From Mytilus californianus (taxonomy: Eukaryota; Mollusca; Bivalvia; Mytilida; Mytilidae), in contig NW_026262734.1 of the NCBI RefSeq assembly GCF_021869535.1, positions 75,578,339 to 75,642,338 on the forward strand: 64,000 bases of DNA, in the 5' to 3' direction. The notes below the pieces were generated by a model. That model was not told where the DNA came from and made no database searches. It saw nothing but the letters and a program-made list of their open reading frames with translations. Positions 21,491 through 32,470 of the stretch are shown here, piece after piece (the stretch's first letter is position 1; every line of letters begins with the position of its first letter). A program made the translations under genes and the position numbers.

Positions 21491-23089
21491 ATTTTGCCAA
21501 TAAGACCACTTTCGACTGAAACTATTGACTAAAAAACGTCAAAATACACTGGATACATTTTTTAGTTTTTTTTTTAAATTCAGCTTAGAATTATTTTATG
21601 CGAATGTTAATGAAAGTGACAATTTATTATCAAGATTTAGGTTAGTTTGGTCAAGCAGTATAGAACATCTGTCATATTTCTGAACGACTAGACCAATATT
21701 AAATCCGAAGAGGACTTAATTCTAAACACATTTTTTTGTTGTATTTACATGTCTTAAAGCAATTGAAGCACTTAACCTCTTTTGATCCGATACATTTCAC
21801 TACAAATATGTACATGAATTATTTCGTGCATTACATTCGCGTTATTCGAAATGCAAAACTAGTTATATATTTGTGATTATGATTATGATTAATCGTACTT
21901 CCATAATCAATAGAAATGTCTCGTCGTTGAACTTATTTCATTCAACATGTTAGTCCTTTTATTTCTTGTTGAATTGCTTTTTTTCCCCTTTGATGGTTTT
22001 GGCATCCACAACCTCTAAAAAGTTCATGTAGAAGTCTTACAATTTACTACATCGAAAGTGCAATTCGCTTACATCAGACCCACCAGTGAAACTCGAATCA
22101 AAACATTTAGGAGCATTGAAAACCAAAAAGAAGGGACTATTTTTGGCTCAACTGTAATATACGGTAGAAGTAGTTCCTAACCCCAATACATAATTGGTCT
22201 TTTTGGGAATTTTGGTAAGATTTTCTACCATAAGACATAGATTGACTTTGCTGGATTTTGCACTTAGTGTTTAGGATGATTGTAACATAAATTTTTATGA
22301 ACAGTAAATAAGCGGAAAATCATTACATCAATTATATTTCATGTCAGCAAAGAAGTGCTGACTACTGGGCTGGTGATACCCTCGGAGAAGTAACGTATAA
22401 AAGCAATCCAAGATTACAAAATTAATTGTCACCGCTATGCTCGTGCACCTTATCAATCAACACTATTTTTTTCGCACTGTTCGTGAACTTCATTCATGCA
22501 AACAATTATGCTTGTAAACAAAATGCAAATTTTATTCATTCTAACCCCGACCCTGTGTGTGTCTGTATAAAATCAGGCTATCTGGACCAAATGTTACGTA
22601 AAATATAAAAATAAAAAAAATAAAATAATATGTATTGTACGGAGCCCCGCTAGGGACATGCAAAAAGAAAAAAAGTATATATTGTTGTTTATTGATGATT
22701 AACTGCTGTTAGGTTCTGAAATCAAGTAGTTACAGACTTGTTATAATCAGTTATAATGAATACAGTAAACATCTATAAAATATCAACGTTATCAAATCCA
22801 AAATCGACTTTATAGCTTCAAGCTCCAGCCATAGCATTCAAATATGTCTAGTGGGACCATTGCATTTAGTTTAAATATCAACAATGACATCATTTTGTCT
22901 TGTTAACATTGAAATTTAAACTGATTTCAGAATTTTGATAGCTTTATTGACGTGCAAATTACTTACGCGATCTATTTAAACACATGTGAATTATTTATAT
23001 ATGAAGTCTATCAAAATACATGTAAATTATTTATATCTCGTTTAGTAAATATTTTATCAAATGCCTATACATTTATATGAAGGGTTATT
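21491..23089. other. No gene recognised
   Basis: AT-rich sequence. A weak family M3 relic (AGTGAAACTCGAATCAAAAC, then GGAGCATTGAAAACC) is visible at 22080-22125. No gene can be supported. Confidence 0.45.
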
Positions 23090-23870
23090 AGATGTAAAAT
23101 TCATGTCCACCGATTCGACTCAAATTCTCATATTTTATTTATAACATGCGTAATTAAACGTCTATCCAAATTACAAAAAGTCCTCAAGAAACAATTTACA
23201 ATGTAAACTTGAAACAGTTGTGCTGTTCAGACTCATTTCTAAATTACTGCTTATTGAAATCAATATGATACAGAGTCGGAATTGTGTTTCTCCCACCCCA
23301 TTCCATTAGGATGCATTTAATTTTTTCTTAGATTGTAATATTATAAATACACCGATATTTGGACAGCTGTCAAATCTATGAGCACCGATTTGACTCAAAT
23401 TCTCATTGTTTAATTGATTACACAATAAAACGTACATAAAAATTACAAAAAGTCTAAAATAAACAATTAACAATGCATGAACTCGATATGTATCAGCATG
23501 TCGTGTGTATTTTTGTCTAGACGTCATCTAATTAACCATTGAGATGACCTCCGAAGACTGCCGACGTTCATATAACCCTATATAAACATGAATATATAAT
23601 AATTAATAGATAACGACCACGTGTTATAGTTTTTTTTTTTTTTTAGGTCTGTTTGATTTCATATTGTTGGTTAAAAAGTATGTTTATCATTGTTTTCACT
23701 TGTATTTAAAGAATGTTTTTTTGTGGATCGAATCAGTCAATCAAATGGTTCATCCTTGTTCCACTTTCAATGTTGCCATTCTTTTTCTTTTAATAGCTCA
23801 ATCCACGCGTAATCCATCTCCAGCGTAGGGGTTAAATTGAAGATCACATTTCATGGCATTTGGTCTGAAA
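23090..23870 (-). mobile_element. Decayed copies of the 49516-50105 element
   Basis: Two stretches (about 23090-23190 and 23355-23860) are the reverse complement of parts of the TTAA-flanked element at 49516-50105. Shared words include CACCGATTTGACTCAAATTC, TAGGTCTGTTTGATTTCATA, TGTGGATCGAATCAGTCAAT and CACTTTCAATGTTGCCATTC. The outer GGGGCACTAGCT ends are lost; only GACAGCTGTCAAATC remains near 23365. Confidence 0.75.
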
Positions 23871-25494
23871 AAATGTAAAATATCAACCACAAAAATAGTT
23901 TCTGTTCAAGGGTTGTATTTTGTTATCTTGTTTAATTGGGAAGAGTACTAATATGGCGTAAATATAAGTAACACATTTTTCTCTAGAACATTTTCAAAAT
24001 TTACCGGAATACGAGTGAGCTTTGAGAAATGTCATGCGCGTGAGAAAATAATGCGTATACAATTTGGAAGAAATGTGAAGTTGAATGAATATTTTTCTTC
24101 TAAAAACTACCGAAAGATTGTAATATAGAAGTAGCCTTATGTCCCATTCGGGACGAAGAGGATAAGTAAAGTAAGTAAGTATTTGTGAGGTAAAATAAGT
24201 ATTTGTAGGATATTACTAAACATAAAACGAGAACAACATCGTAATAGTTAACTCAAGCGACGCCGAAAATAACTGGGCTGATATAACTACTAACATATAA
24301 AAAATGGCTGCCAGACTAGCAGTGGACTTAAAGGATTTCATCACTAATAGTGGACTTAAAGTCTCCCAAGACTAACAGTGAACTTAAAGGTTTTCAAGAC
24401 TAACAGAAGAATTAAAGGCTCCAATTTATTAAGTTACATATGAAAAATTGCTTATGAAATTGATGTTAGACTACTACACAATTACCAGATTAGACTACTT
24501 GAGTGAAATTTGAGATACTCGTTATAAATGGTCTGTCAATATAGTTTTGATGGATCTGACGTGAGAAAAATTCAAAGGAAAACAGAAATCACCATGAATG
24601 GGTTTCCTATGTACAAAATGCATAATGTAATTGAAATTAAAGCCCTATTAAAATGAACAAGAATTTCTCCTTTGAGAGAAGCTATCCAACTATTGATAGT
24701 CCTTCCTTCGAAAGCCCTTGAACATAAGATGTATGTTAGATTAATTGGTTTTATCCTAATAATAGCATTAAAAATTAATAAAATCAAAGAATCTTTAACA
24801 GCTGTCGTTTTAAGTTTCAATTCCACGAAACTTTACCGTGAATATCAATTTTCATTCAGTTTATTAAACGCACAGTACGACAGTATTTTTTTGGTATTTT
24901 CATAAAACAAGAACATTTTAATACAAACGCTCAAGCATGAGTTTTCTCTCTTTACAAACCCCAGGGTTACACTTAATCCATTATGACAAATGAATAATTT
25001 ATAGAAGTCCCCATAATCGATTAACTTTCAATCGATTCCGATTTATTGTTAGTAAACTTTGCCATAGAAAAATATTGTAACAATAAATTTTCTCTCTGAA
25101 GCAAAATTCTATACATATTCCATCAAAATTCGATAAAATACCGAAACTGCAGTAAAATGCAAGGTGATATTGACAATAAAACTGACATCAGTAAAGTTGT
25201 CACACAGAATGTTATCGGAATTGACACTCATTAATTAATCATGTTTCAATTGTACTTAGCAGGGAAACGGATGTAAAGTACTTTCATGACCAGCCGTCAA
25301 TATCGTAAGAATGGTGTGTTTCAAAAGGCACTGCAAGGAAACTCCATACTCAACAGAACTTAAAGTCTTGAAAAATATCCTATAGTATGTATGTTGTATT
25401 AATGGTACTATCCGCAGTGTTCGGTCATCTGTACAATTTTATATAGTTTTATTAATATGTTTAAATATTTCATGGCAATGATCTTTAAAGAAGT
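23871..25494. other. No gene recognised
   Basis: AT-rich intergenic sequence containing the small tandem repeat at 24312-24420. Overlapping open frames at 24572-24905 on both strands show no motif. Confidence 0.45.
24312..24420. repeat. Short tandem repeat, about 4 degenerate units
   Basis: Four successive variants of GACTAACAGTGGACTTAAAG followed by a few variable bases, with spacing of about 25-35 bases. Confidence 0.7.
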
Positions 25495-26264
25495 TTAAGG
25501 ATGTATTCTTCTGACGTTTTAGTCTCGTTGAAATCTCGTTCTGGAATTATTTCCAAAACATGTGATACAAGTGAAAATTACCAATGGATTTTAAAAATAT
25601 TATAATCAAACTTAACTCTGTGAAAAAATTGTGTATTTACAATAAGTAGTTTTTGAGTAATAAAATTTTCAAATTTTATAACCAATAAAGTCAGTCTCAT
25701 TAGCCAAAATGTTGAGAAAATGGGTGAGGGGTACAAGAAATGATTTTACCAGATACATGTACATCCCATATAATTTTTTTCTTTTCAAATTTCTTAGAAA
25801 TGTATTTTTTCAATCATTTATAACAAAGAAGTTGAAATAATATGCTTTTTGTTCAAAAAAAAAGAGAAAAATCCAAAATTTACAAAATTGATAACATGGT
25901 AAATTTGACACGAAAAAGCAACACAATTTTATAAAACTTTCTTAAATTAACACCTACCCATAGTTTTTTTAAGTTAAATTTATTCAGATTGGTCCACTTC
26001 ATCTTTAGTGAATGTATGAAAAAAAGTTTAATTGGTTTTTTTTTCTCATGATAATAGCCCAAAAATGGGAAAAAAATTGATGAAAAATGGGAAAATCGTC
26101 AAAATTGGGTCCTTTAAAATGGCTGTAGCAAAAAAAGAAGTGCACCACCATATGATTTTTTCTTCACCAATTATTTTTTTACAGTCATATAAACCCAAAA
26201 ATCAGATTAAGAAAAAAAGTTTAATTCTAGAAATTTTTGGCTCCTCAGAGATGTACATCCTTAA
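25495..26264. mobile_element. MITE-like element flanked by TTAA
   Basis: TTAA at 25495-25498 is followed by GGATGTATTCTTCTGACG, and the right end reads CTCAGAGATGTACATCC followed by TTAA at 26261-26264. The first seven bases (GGATGTA) are perfectly inverted, with imperfect matching for about ten more. TTAA duplication is the habit of piggyBac-type transposition, so this could be a non-autonomous relative. No transposase frame is present. I recall the GGATGTATTCTTCTGA start from mussel repeats. Confidence 0.65.
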
Positions 26265-27139
26265 TATTAACGTTCTTTCAATGACGGTGGGACATAATTT
26301 ATAATTTAAGAATTTGCAAGAAGATGTTGGAAGACTTATTTCGTTTTTTTTTCGTTTTTTTAAATCCACAATACGGAGGTTTATTATTGACTTTTTAAGT
26401 GAAAGGCCAGGGAGCGAAATCATTGTCTTATACTCAATAATCGTTTTTGAGATCTTGACTGACATTGTTTAACTTTCATATAGCGTTCAATATGGACGTT
26501 GAATTTTACATTTTCATAGTGATAGCAATCACAGGCGCTTGGGGAATGATCCCCCATTTTTTAAAATTCATTTAACGTAAAATTTCTTAATAACTTCAGT
26601 ATCTTAACTTATTCTTCCCTTTTTAAAATAAGAATAGAAGAGGGGCATCGGTCATATAATACTGTTATTGTTAAATGTAATTATGATAACAAGAATACGT
26701 TAAATTGGGCAAAATAAGTTAGAATACTAAAGAAATATTACTTTGAATGAATTTTTCCAAAAATTGAAAAGGGGATCCATTCCCTCAAGCGCCTCTGATA
26801 ACAACACCTGGATTTCCCCCCTGTGTAAATCTACCAAGTGTAACGTAAATTGCCATATTTTAGCGATCGCAAACAACTTAAAATACAGGCAAGTGTTAGG
26901 ATATTTCAGCGATCTTCGACACCTTTTAGGTTCACCCACTTCAATTTAGAACATATATATGTGAAAGTAGCCCTTCCCTGACAAAAAATAGTGCTTTTGA
27001 AGTCATTGTTTACTTAAACTAACAAACATATTTGCAAAAATGAATATTTTTGCGAAAGAGAAATCTATGTAGACCATTTGAGCCAAAATTTACTTGTCCA
27101 TGAGTTGCATTAAAAGTTGAGGATTATAATGCGCTCCAT
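26265..27139. other. No gene recognised
   Basis: Intergenic sequence. Mirror-image short open frames at 26727-26949 on both strands have no motif. Nothing else is supported. Confidence 0.45.
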
Positions 27140-27190
27140 AGTATATAGATATAAGAAGATGTGGTATGAGTGCCAATGAGACAACTCTTT
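27140..27190 (+). repeat. Family M1b end fragment
   Basis: ATAAGAAGATGTGGTATGAG followed by TGCCAATGAGACAACTC, then unrelated sequence. Confidence 0.8.
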
Positions 27191-27389
27191 TAAGATTTCC
27201 AGAAAACCAGGGGTTATTTTTAGTAGTTCTTGACTTCCGAACGGTAGTATTTCATTACAAGACTTTGAACATTGGTTGAAAATTGGCATGAATATTTTCT
27301 AATTATTATATTAAATTTTATAGTTTCTAGGTAAACAAAAACTATCTTTAGGTAAACAAAAACTATCTTAATTCAACTTCTGTACTAAG

Positions 27390-27960
27390 GGGGTCTATTA
27401 AGGTTTTGGACTTTCAAATATGTTTGCCTCGAGCTTCACTGAAGAGACATTAATTGTCGGAATGCACATCTGGTGCAATGAAATTGGTCCCGTTAATGTT
27501 ATTAGCCTCACAAAGAAACAATGGTCATATCCAGAAGTTTTGATCAGTGATATTATGCAAATAAAATATTTATCTTTCTCCTTAAATTCTCCGATAGATT
27601 TAAAGATAATTGTTAATAAACCAAGGTTCCAACTCCGCCAGACAAGTTAAAATTCGATGGATTTGACTTTTCTTTTTTATGCCACTTTCGGTCATACATA
27701 TCAACTCAAGTTTTAAAGTACAAATGTATATGTACCTTGGACAAATTTGTAATCTTTTGGTTTGAGCGTTCCTGGTGAAGGAAAATCAAGAAAAGCGTTT
27801 CGGCAGACCCAAATCTACAAAGTGATATATTTATTTTCTAACAGTAGGTTGGTACTGCTGCTGATGAACTGCTGGACCTCGATGTTATCATCAACTCTGT
27901 AGGCTTCAATACTGACAGGGCTTTTTTAAATTCTCTGTTAACATAGGTTGATAGGTTTCA
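27390..27960 (+). repeat. Composite of dispersed repeats (M8 and relatives)
   Basis: Contains GGACTTTCAAATATGTTTGC, CTCGAGCTTCACTGAAGAGA, GTCGGAATGCACATCTGGTG and ATTGGTCCCGTTAATGTTAT at 27405-27510. Further on are GGTGAAGGAAAATCAAGAAA-type text (about 27774) and GTACTGCTGCTGATGAACTG, then CTGGACCTCGATG (about 27849-27880). The last part recurs in related form at 50725-50765. Only repeat-like sequence is seen. Confidence 0.6.
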
Positions 27961-29164
27961 AACGATATAAATACATTAAAATAAATAAAAAATGAAAAAT
28001 GAAAAACTCATTTACAGGTCACCATGAATCTGCTTTGGCGAGCAAAGATACATTCAATAAGGACCGAGAAGTGTTAATGCCTTTAAAGTGCTAATTTCGA
28101 AAATAGAAAATTACGAAAAATATTGAAATTTTCTCAAAATATTGAACCTTTCTCAAAATATTGAACCTTTATAATGTTTTGTTATTTTAAATATGAGTAG
28201 CATAGTGCTTAGCAGTAGCTCATTGATTTCTTTCTTCTTTGGTTCATCTTTGGTCTTTATATCTCAGTAGATAACAAAGATATAAAAAAAAACAGTTGCA
28301 TTTTCAAAAAATTGACTGCTGTTCTATCTTAATAAGTTCGTTAGAACAGTTTACCGGTTTAAGTATAAATCATACACGAAAACTTTTAAAGCAATACATT
28401 TTCGGAATAGAAGTACACATAGAAGAAGTATGTTGGTCCCGAATAGATCATGAAAGTGTAAATAATTTATTTTAGAGCTTCGTTCCCGAATGAAGAAGTC
28501 AAACGAAGCTAAATTAAGGACGAAACTAAACCCTGTGTACAGTCTGGACAATTTAACATCGTTACAGCAAATGCCTAAAAGGAAGTCTGCACGGAATCCG
28601 GATCTTAAAATAATTCATAGAGCAATTCTGCAAAACTAACATCGACAATGAATTGTATTGTCGGTTTGTTGTCTAGTCGACATTTTTTTTCAAATCTTTT
28701 CTGAATTACAACTCCAGCTTTACAACGATTGTCGTTTAAGGTTAGGGTTAGGGTTATGTTTAGGGTTATGTATACATGTACATTCTTTTATTTTCAGGTA
28801 AGATGTTCACAGTAGTGGCAATTAACTAAATAATGTCCGTATTACGTTATTAGCATACTACGATGTCTGTAAATTGTTCACTATATTGATATGACTTATT
28901 GCGCGAATTTTCATGAACAAAATAGATTTGGACTAAAACTAACTAATGAACCTACAATTTAACACTTTTTAAAAACTTTTTTCAGAGTAGACCTCTTCAT
29001 CTAGGTAAGTCACAAACTATGGCATAATTAACCAATAGAACCCACCGTCTCTAAAAAGGATATACTGCAATTATTTTTTGTTTTCAACCAAAATTCTTTT
29101 TCATACTTTTGAACAAACTTCTGTAAATGATTTATATTATGTGATAGTAACAATTCAATAATCA
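27961..29164. other. No gene recognised
   Basis: AT-rich intergenic sequence that includes a short telomere-like tract (28738-28770) and a small duplicated phrase TCTCAAAATATTGAACCTTT at 28133-28171. No coding region is supported. Confidence 0.45.
28738..28770 (+). repeat. Interstitial telomere-like TTAGGG tract
   Basis: The run reads AAGGTTAGGGTTAGGGTTAT and then GTTTAGGGTTATG. It contains two perfect and two imperfect TTAGGG-type units. This is too short to be a chromosome end. Confidence 0.7.
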
Positions 29165-29300
29165 TTACCTTAAAAATAAAATTCAAATTCAAATCTTTAT
29201 CGTCATTTTGTATTTGAATTCACTTATGATTATCAGTACGGTGGAACACAGTGGACATATCACCGCTGTATGGTAGAGGGAATCACTCTCTGTAGATTCT
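29165..29300 (-). repeat. LINE-like 3' tail
   Basis: On the minus strand the sequence ends ACGATAAAGATTTGAATTTG then AATTTTATTTT, the (TTGAA)n-type tail that many CR1/L2-type LINEs carry after a polyadenylation-like word. A palindromic-looking CACAGTGGACATATCACC segment lies just inside. No coding part is recognisable. Confidence 0.45.
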
Positions 29301-30052
29301 GTACCACAATTTAAAAGAAAACTTGCCATTAGAAAACAACATTTCCTATGACGTATACTAATAAACCATGCCAGTATTTGTTTTTACATTTTTGCAATGT
29401 GTTATCTCAATTAACATACATCACCAATAATGTCCCAAACTCCTACAAAGAATAACAGTTTTCAACCAACATTATTTTTCAATGCATTTTATGGCTCTTT
29501 ACCTAATCATTTCTAACAGTCCTAGAAATAATACCAACTTCTTTTTATGATATATCATCACTGTGAATATCATTCATATTTTGTCTACTATAGTAAAACT
29601 TGTAAGACCATGAATAAGATACGAACGTGGTCACCATTAATTAGTAAATGTACTTCTCGTATTCCCGGGGGGGGAAGTATTTTTGAAAGGAAAACTTAAA
29701 ATGAAGAGGACATTGAGTGTTAGACTGCCATTTATAATAGACAGCTAACTCTCAAACGTATTTATGAACAATTGATCAAATCCAAGCTGTAAGATGGATG
29801 GCGTCTGTAACTGTTTTAGTTCATTACATTATTTAATCTTAGCGAGTAAATTTTGACCATGTTTTCGAAACTACACGCCATTGTATATCTTTTTTAGATT
29901 TAGTGGTCATCATGTTGGTAGCTGCACTGTCCATATATTTACTACGTGTTTTATTTTTTCCGATATATGGTCTATACAATCGAAGAGTATATGTTTGCGT
30001 AAAGCAATTTTAACTCAATCAGATTCTGTGTCATTGTATCTGGACCATATAA
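29301..30052. other. No gene recognised
   Basis: AT-rich intergenic sequence with a short G run (nine G) at 29667. No feature is supported. Confidence 0.45.
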
Positions 30053-30680
30053 AATAAGAAGATGTGGTACGATTGCCAATTAAACAACTATCCACCAAAG
30101 TTCAAATGAAGTGGATGTAAGCAATTACAGGTAACCGTACGGCCTTCAACAATGATAAAAACCTTACCGTACAGTCAGCTATAAAAGGCCCCGACATGAA
30201 AAATATGAAATTTCAAATTGAGAAAACTAACGGCCTAATTTATAACAAAACAATTTGCGAAAACCAAATATAACAGACATAACCAACGACAACCACTGAA
30301 CTACAGGCTCTTGACTTGGGACAGGCACACATAGAATGTGGCGGGGTTAAACATGTTTGAAGGCGCCAATCCTCCCCTAACCTGAGACAGTGGTGTAACA
30401 GTACAACATAAGGATAAACTATAAAAATCAGTTGAAAAGGGCTACTACATTTGAACTTTGGTGGATAGTTATCTCAATGGTAATCATACCTCATCTCCTT
30501 ATTTTTATTGTAACTCATCAGATCGATACAAAGCAGAAAAACTTCTAAAACAGTCCGGACGTGGCAGGGTATTTATACATCCCTAAATACAAAAAAGACA
30601 CAAAGTACAGATCTGAGAGTACTTGCAGTTACTGGCGGCTAGTCCAAAGCCAATATCAACTAATAAAAAATTATGTTACT
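30053..30680 (+). repeat. Family M1 copy carrying an inverted copy of its own end
   Basis: The left end AATAAGAAGATGTGGTACGA then TTGCCAATTAAACAACTATC, CACCAAAGTTCAAATG (30053-30108) is matched in reverse complement at about 30449-30507. Between them is the family core: GGTAACCGTACGGCCTTCAA, CAGCTATAAAAGGCCCCGAC, CTACAGGCTCTTGACTTGGG and GAATGTGGCGGGGTTAAACA. After 30507 the text AGACACAAAGTACAGATCTG, AGAGTACTTGCAGTTACTGG continues what I recall as the family's downstream part. The inverted end may therefore be a second element joined in, or a true terminal inverted repeat. Confidence 0.75.
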
Positions 30681-31004
30681 AAGACATGCGTTGTTTGTTG
30701 TTGTTTATCTTTGATTTTACATTTATTTTGTTGTTATTTCTGTTATCGTTTTTTTTTATGTTTTATCCAAATAGATAATGGATTACATAACTAGCATACT
30801 AGTTCAAACATCTTAAAGAAAATCAAAGTACTGAAGTACTGAACATCGGATGACCGCAAGTTCTTGTGGATGGTCAAAAGCACATGTCACAGAAAAAGAT
30901 CACATCTCTATACCTGAAACTGAGGTTAATGTACAGATATAATTTTTTTTCTGAGACAAGTTCGTGCGTGGATGATGAATAAATGACAGGAAATTCAACC
31001 ACAC

Positions 31005-31132
31005 CGTAATAACTATTATATTGCAGTGATACAAATCAGTATACCTGGGACTATTATACTAATATAATAATAGTCCCAGAGTATGTATACACTGGTTTGT
31101 TGTTATATATTATATTAATATAACAGTTACAT
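31005..31132. repeat. Imperfect palindrome with 13-bp perfect central arms
   Basis: CTGGGACTATTAT at 31045-31057 is exactly complementary to ATAATAGTCCCAG at 31067-31079, with a nine-base loop. Beyond the arms the pairing continues imperfectly to about 31005 and 31132 (GTAATAACTATTATAT against ATATTAATATAACAGTTAC). The whole would fold into one long hairpin, as hairpin-type MITEs do. Confidence 0.75.
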
Positions 31133-31691
31133 GTATATATAATTTTCATCCATTTGTATATCATTCTATTGTACTATTCTAATAAAAGTGCAGTGCAAGT
31201 GCATGGTGGACACATGGTAAAAAAAAATCCATTTTTCTAAAAGATTGGATATGAGAAGCCATTCATATTTTCCCGCAAAAACAATTAGAGTTACCGGTCC
31301 TTGCCGCGAGTGTCACAAAACGTTCTTGGGATATTCTTCCACAAGCTTTAACACAATTTTTCGGTACGTGTGATAGATATTATCAATTATTTTTTTACTT
31401 TTATATATATATATATCTAACGACAAAACATTTTCATATTATTAATTTGTGTTTTAAAAAAATATTTATAGGAGCATCCATTGGAAAAAATGAATTTAAA
31501 ACAAGCGATAAGGAAAGTTATTTTGCACTAGATAATGTCCGCGGATCTATGTTTTTTTTATAGATCTGTTGAAAACCCAAAACTAATTTGCATAATGGAA
31601 ATTTAGGCGATAGCAATACATCGGAATGACCTCACGGTCATCTCGATGTAAATAAAGAATGTTGGTATTGTTCTGTTTTATTATAATTTTT
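31133..31691. other. No gene recognised
   Basis: AT-rich sequence with a short (TA)n at about 31403-31418. No coding region is supported. Confidence 0.45.
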
Positions 31692-31873
31692 ATTGCAAAA
31701 AAGTAAAATAACAAAAATACCGAACTCCAAGGGAAATTCAAAATGGAAAGTCCTTTATAAAATGGCAAAATCAAAAGCTCAAACACATCTAACGAATGGA
31801 AAACAACTGTCATATTCCTGACTTGGTACAGACATTTCCTTATGTAGAAAATGATGGATTAAACCTGGTTTTT
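31692..31873 (+). repeat. Family M2 copy, left part, split by an insertion
   Basis: Carries CAAAAATACCGAACTCCAAG, AAATGGCAAAATCAAAAGCT, AACAACTGTCATATTCCTGA and ends GATTAAACCTGGTTTTTA. The expected continuation (TAGCTAGCTAAACCTCTCAC, TTGTATGACAGTCGCA) is found only at 32407-32445, after the 31874-32404 insert. Confidence 0.85.
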
Positions 31874-32404
31874 ATACGCCCGTCAAAATTTTGACGGGAC
31901 GTATTATGGTATACAAATGTCGTCTGTCCGTCCGTCCGTCTGTCTGTCCGTCTGTCCGTCTGTCTGTCCGACGTAAACATGTCGCACCGTAACTTGAGAA
32001 CGACTTATCCAAATTTCATGAAACTTAACATAGTTGTTTCTTATGATGGTCAAACGATCTGTATACTTTTTGGTGAAAATAAGATTAAAACTTTTTGAGT
32101 TACGGGACTTAGTAACTAAAACAGGTGTGTGTTTTTTTTTTCACATGTCGCGCCGTATCTCAAAAACAATTGATGATTATTGCTTAAAACTTTACACACT
32201 TCTTAGTTATATTAATCTTAAGATCTGTATACTTTTTGGTTTTGATTCAAAATTTTATTTTAGAGATATTGATTTTTTTGTAAAAAAAAAAAGGGGGGGG
32301 GGCGTTTTCACAAGTCGCGCCGTATGCCAACTATTTATGATTATTGCATAAAAATTCACACACAAGACGACGGGCGTATCATGCGCTCATGGCGCAGCTG
32401 TTTA
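31874..32404. mobile_element. About 530-bp element nested in an M2 copy
   Basis: The insert begins ATACGCCCGTC and then a perfect 20-base palindrome (CCCGTCAAAATTTTGACGGG), and ends with GACGGGCGTATCATGCGCTC and ATGGCGCAGCTG. The first 11 bases are the reverse complement of GACGGGCGTAT near the right end, and the right end also holds a GCGC hairpin. Inside are a (GTCY)n tract (31920-31969) and three successive modules that each begin CATGTCGC(A/G)CCGTA-like. Because the flanking M2 sequence resumes exactly where it stopped, this is a clean insertion. I recall related sequences from bivalves, but the transposition class is not clear. Confidence 0.8.
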
Positions 32405-32470
32405 TTATAGCTAGCTAAACCTCTCACTTGTATGACAGTCGCATTGAATTCCATTGAATACATTATAAAA
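32405..32470 (+). repeat. Family M2 copy, right part after the insertion
   Basis: Continuation of the copy interrupted at 31873: TATAGCTAGCTAAACCTCTC followed by ACTTGTATGACAGTCGCATT. Confidence 0.85.

Noticed and set aside
28738-28770. Possible chromosome end
   Set aside because: Only about four TTAGGG-like units, with ordinary sequence continuing on both sides.
31920-31969. (GTCC/GTCT)n tract as an independent microsatellite
   Set aside because: It is an internal part of the 31874-32404 element. The same type of tract occurs in related repeats at 19025 and 35092.
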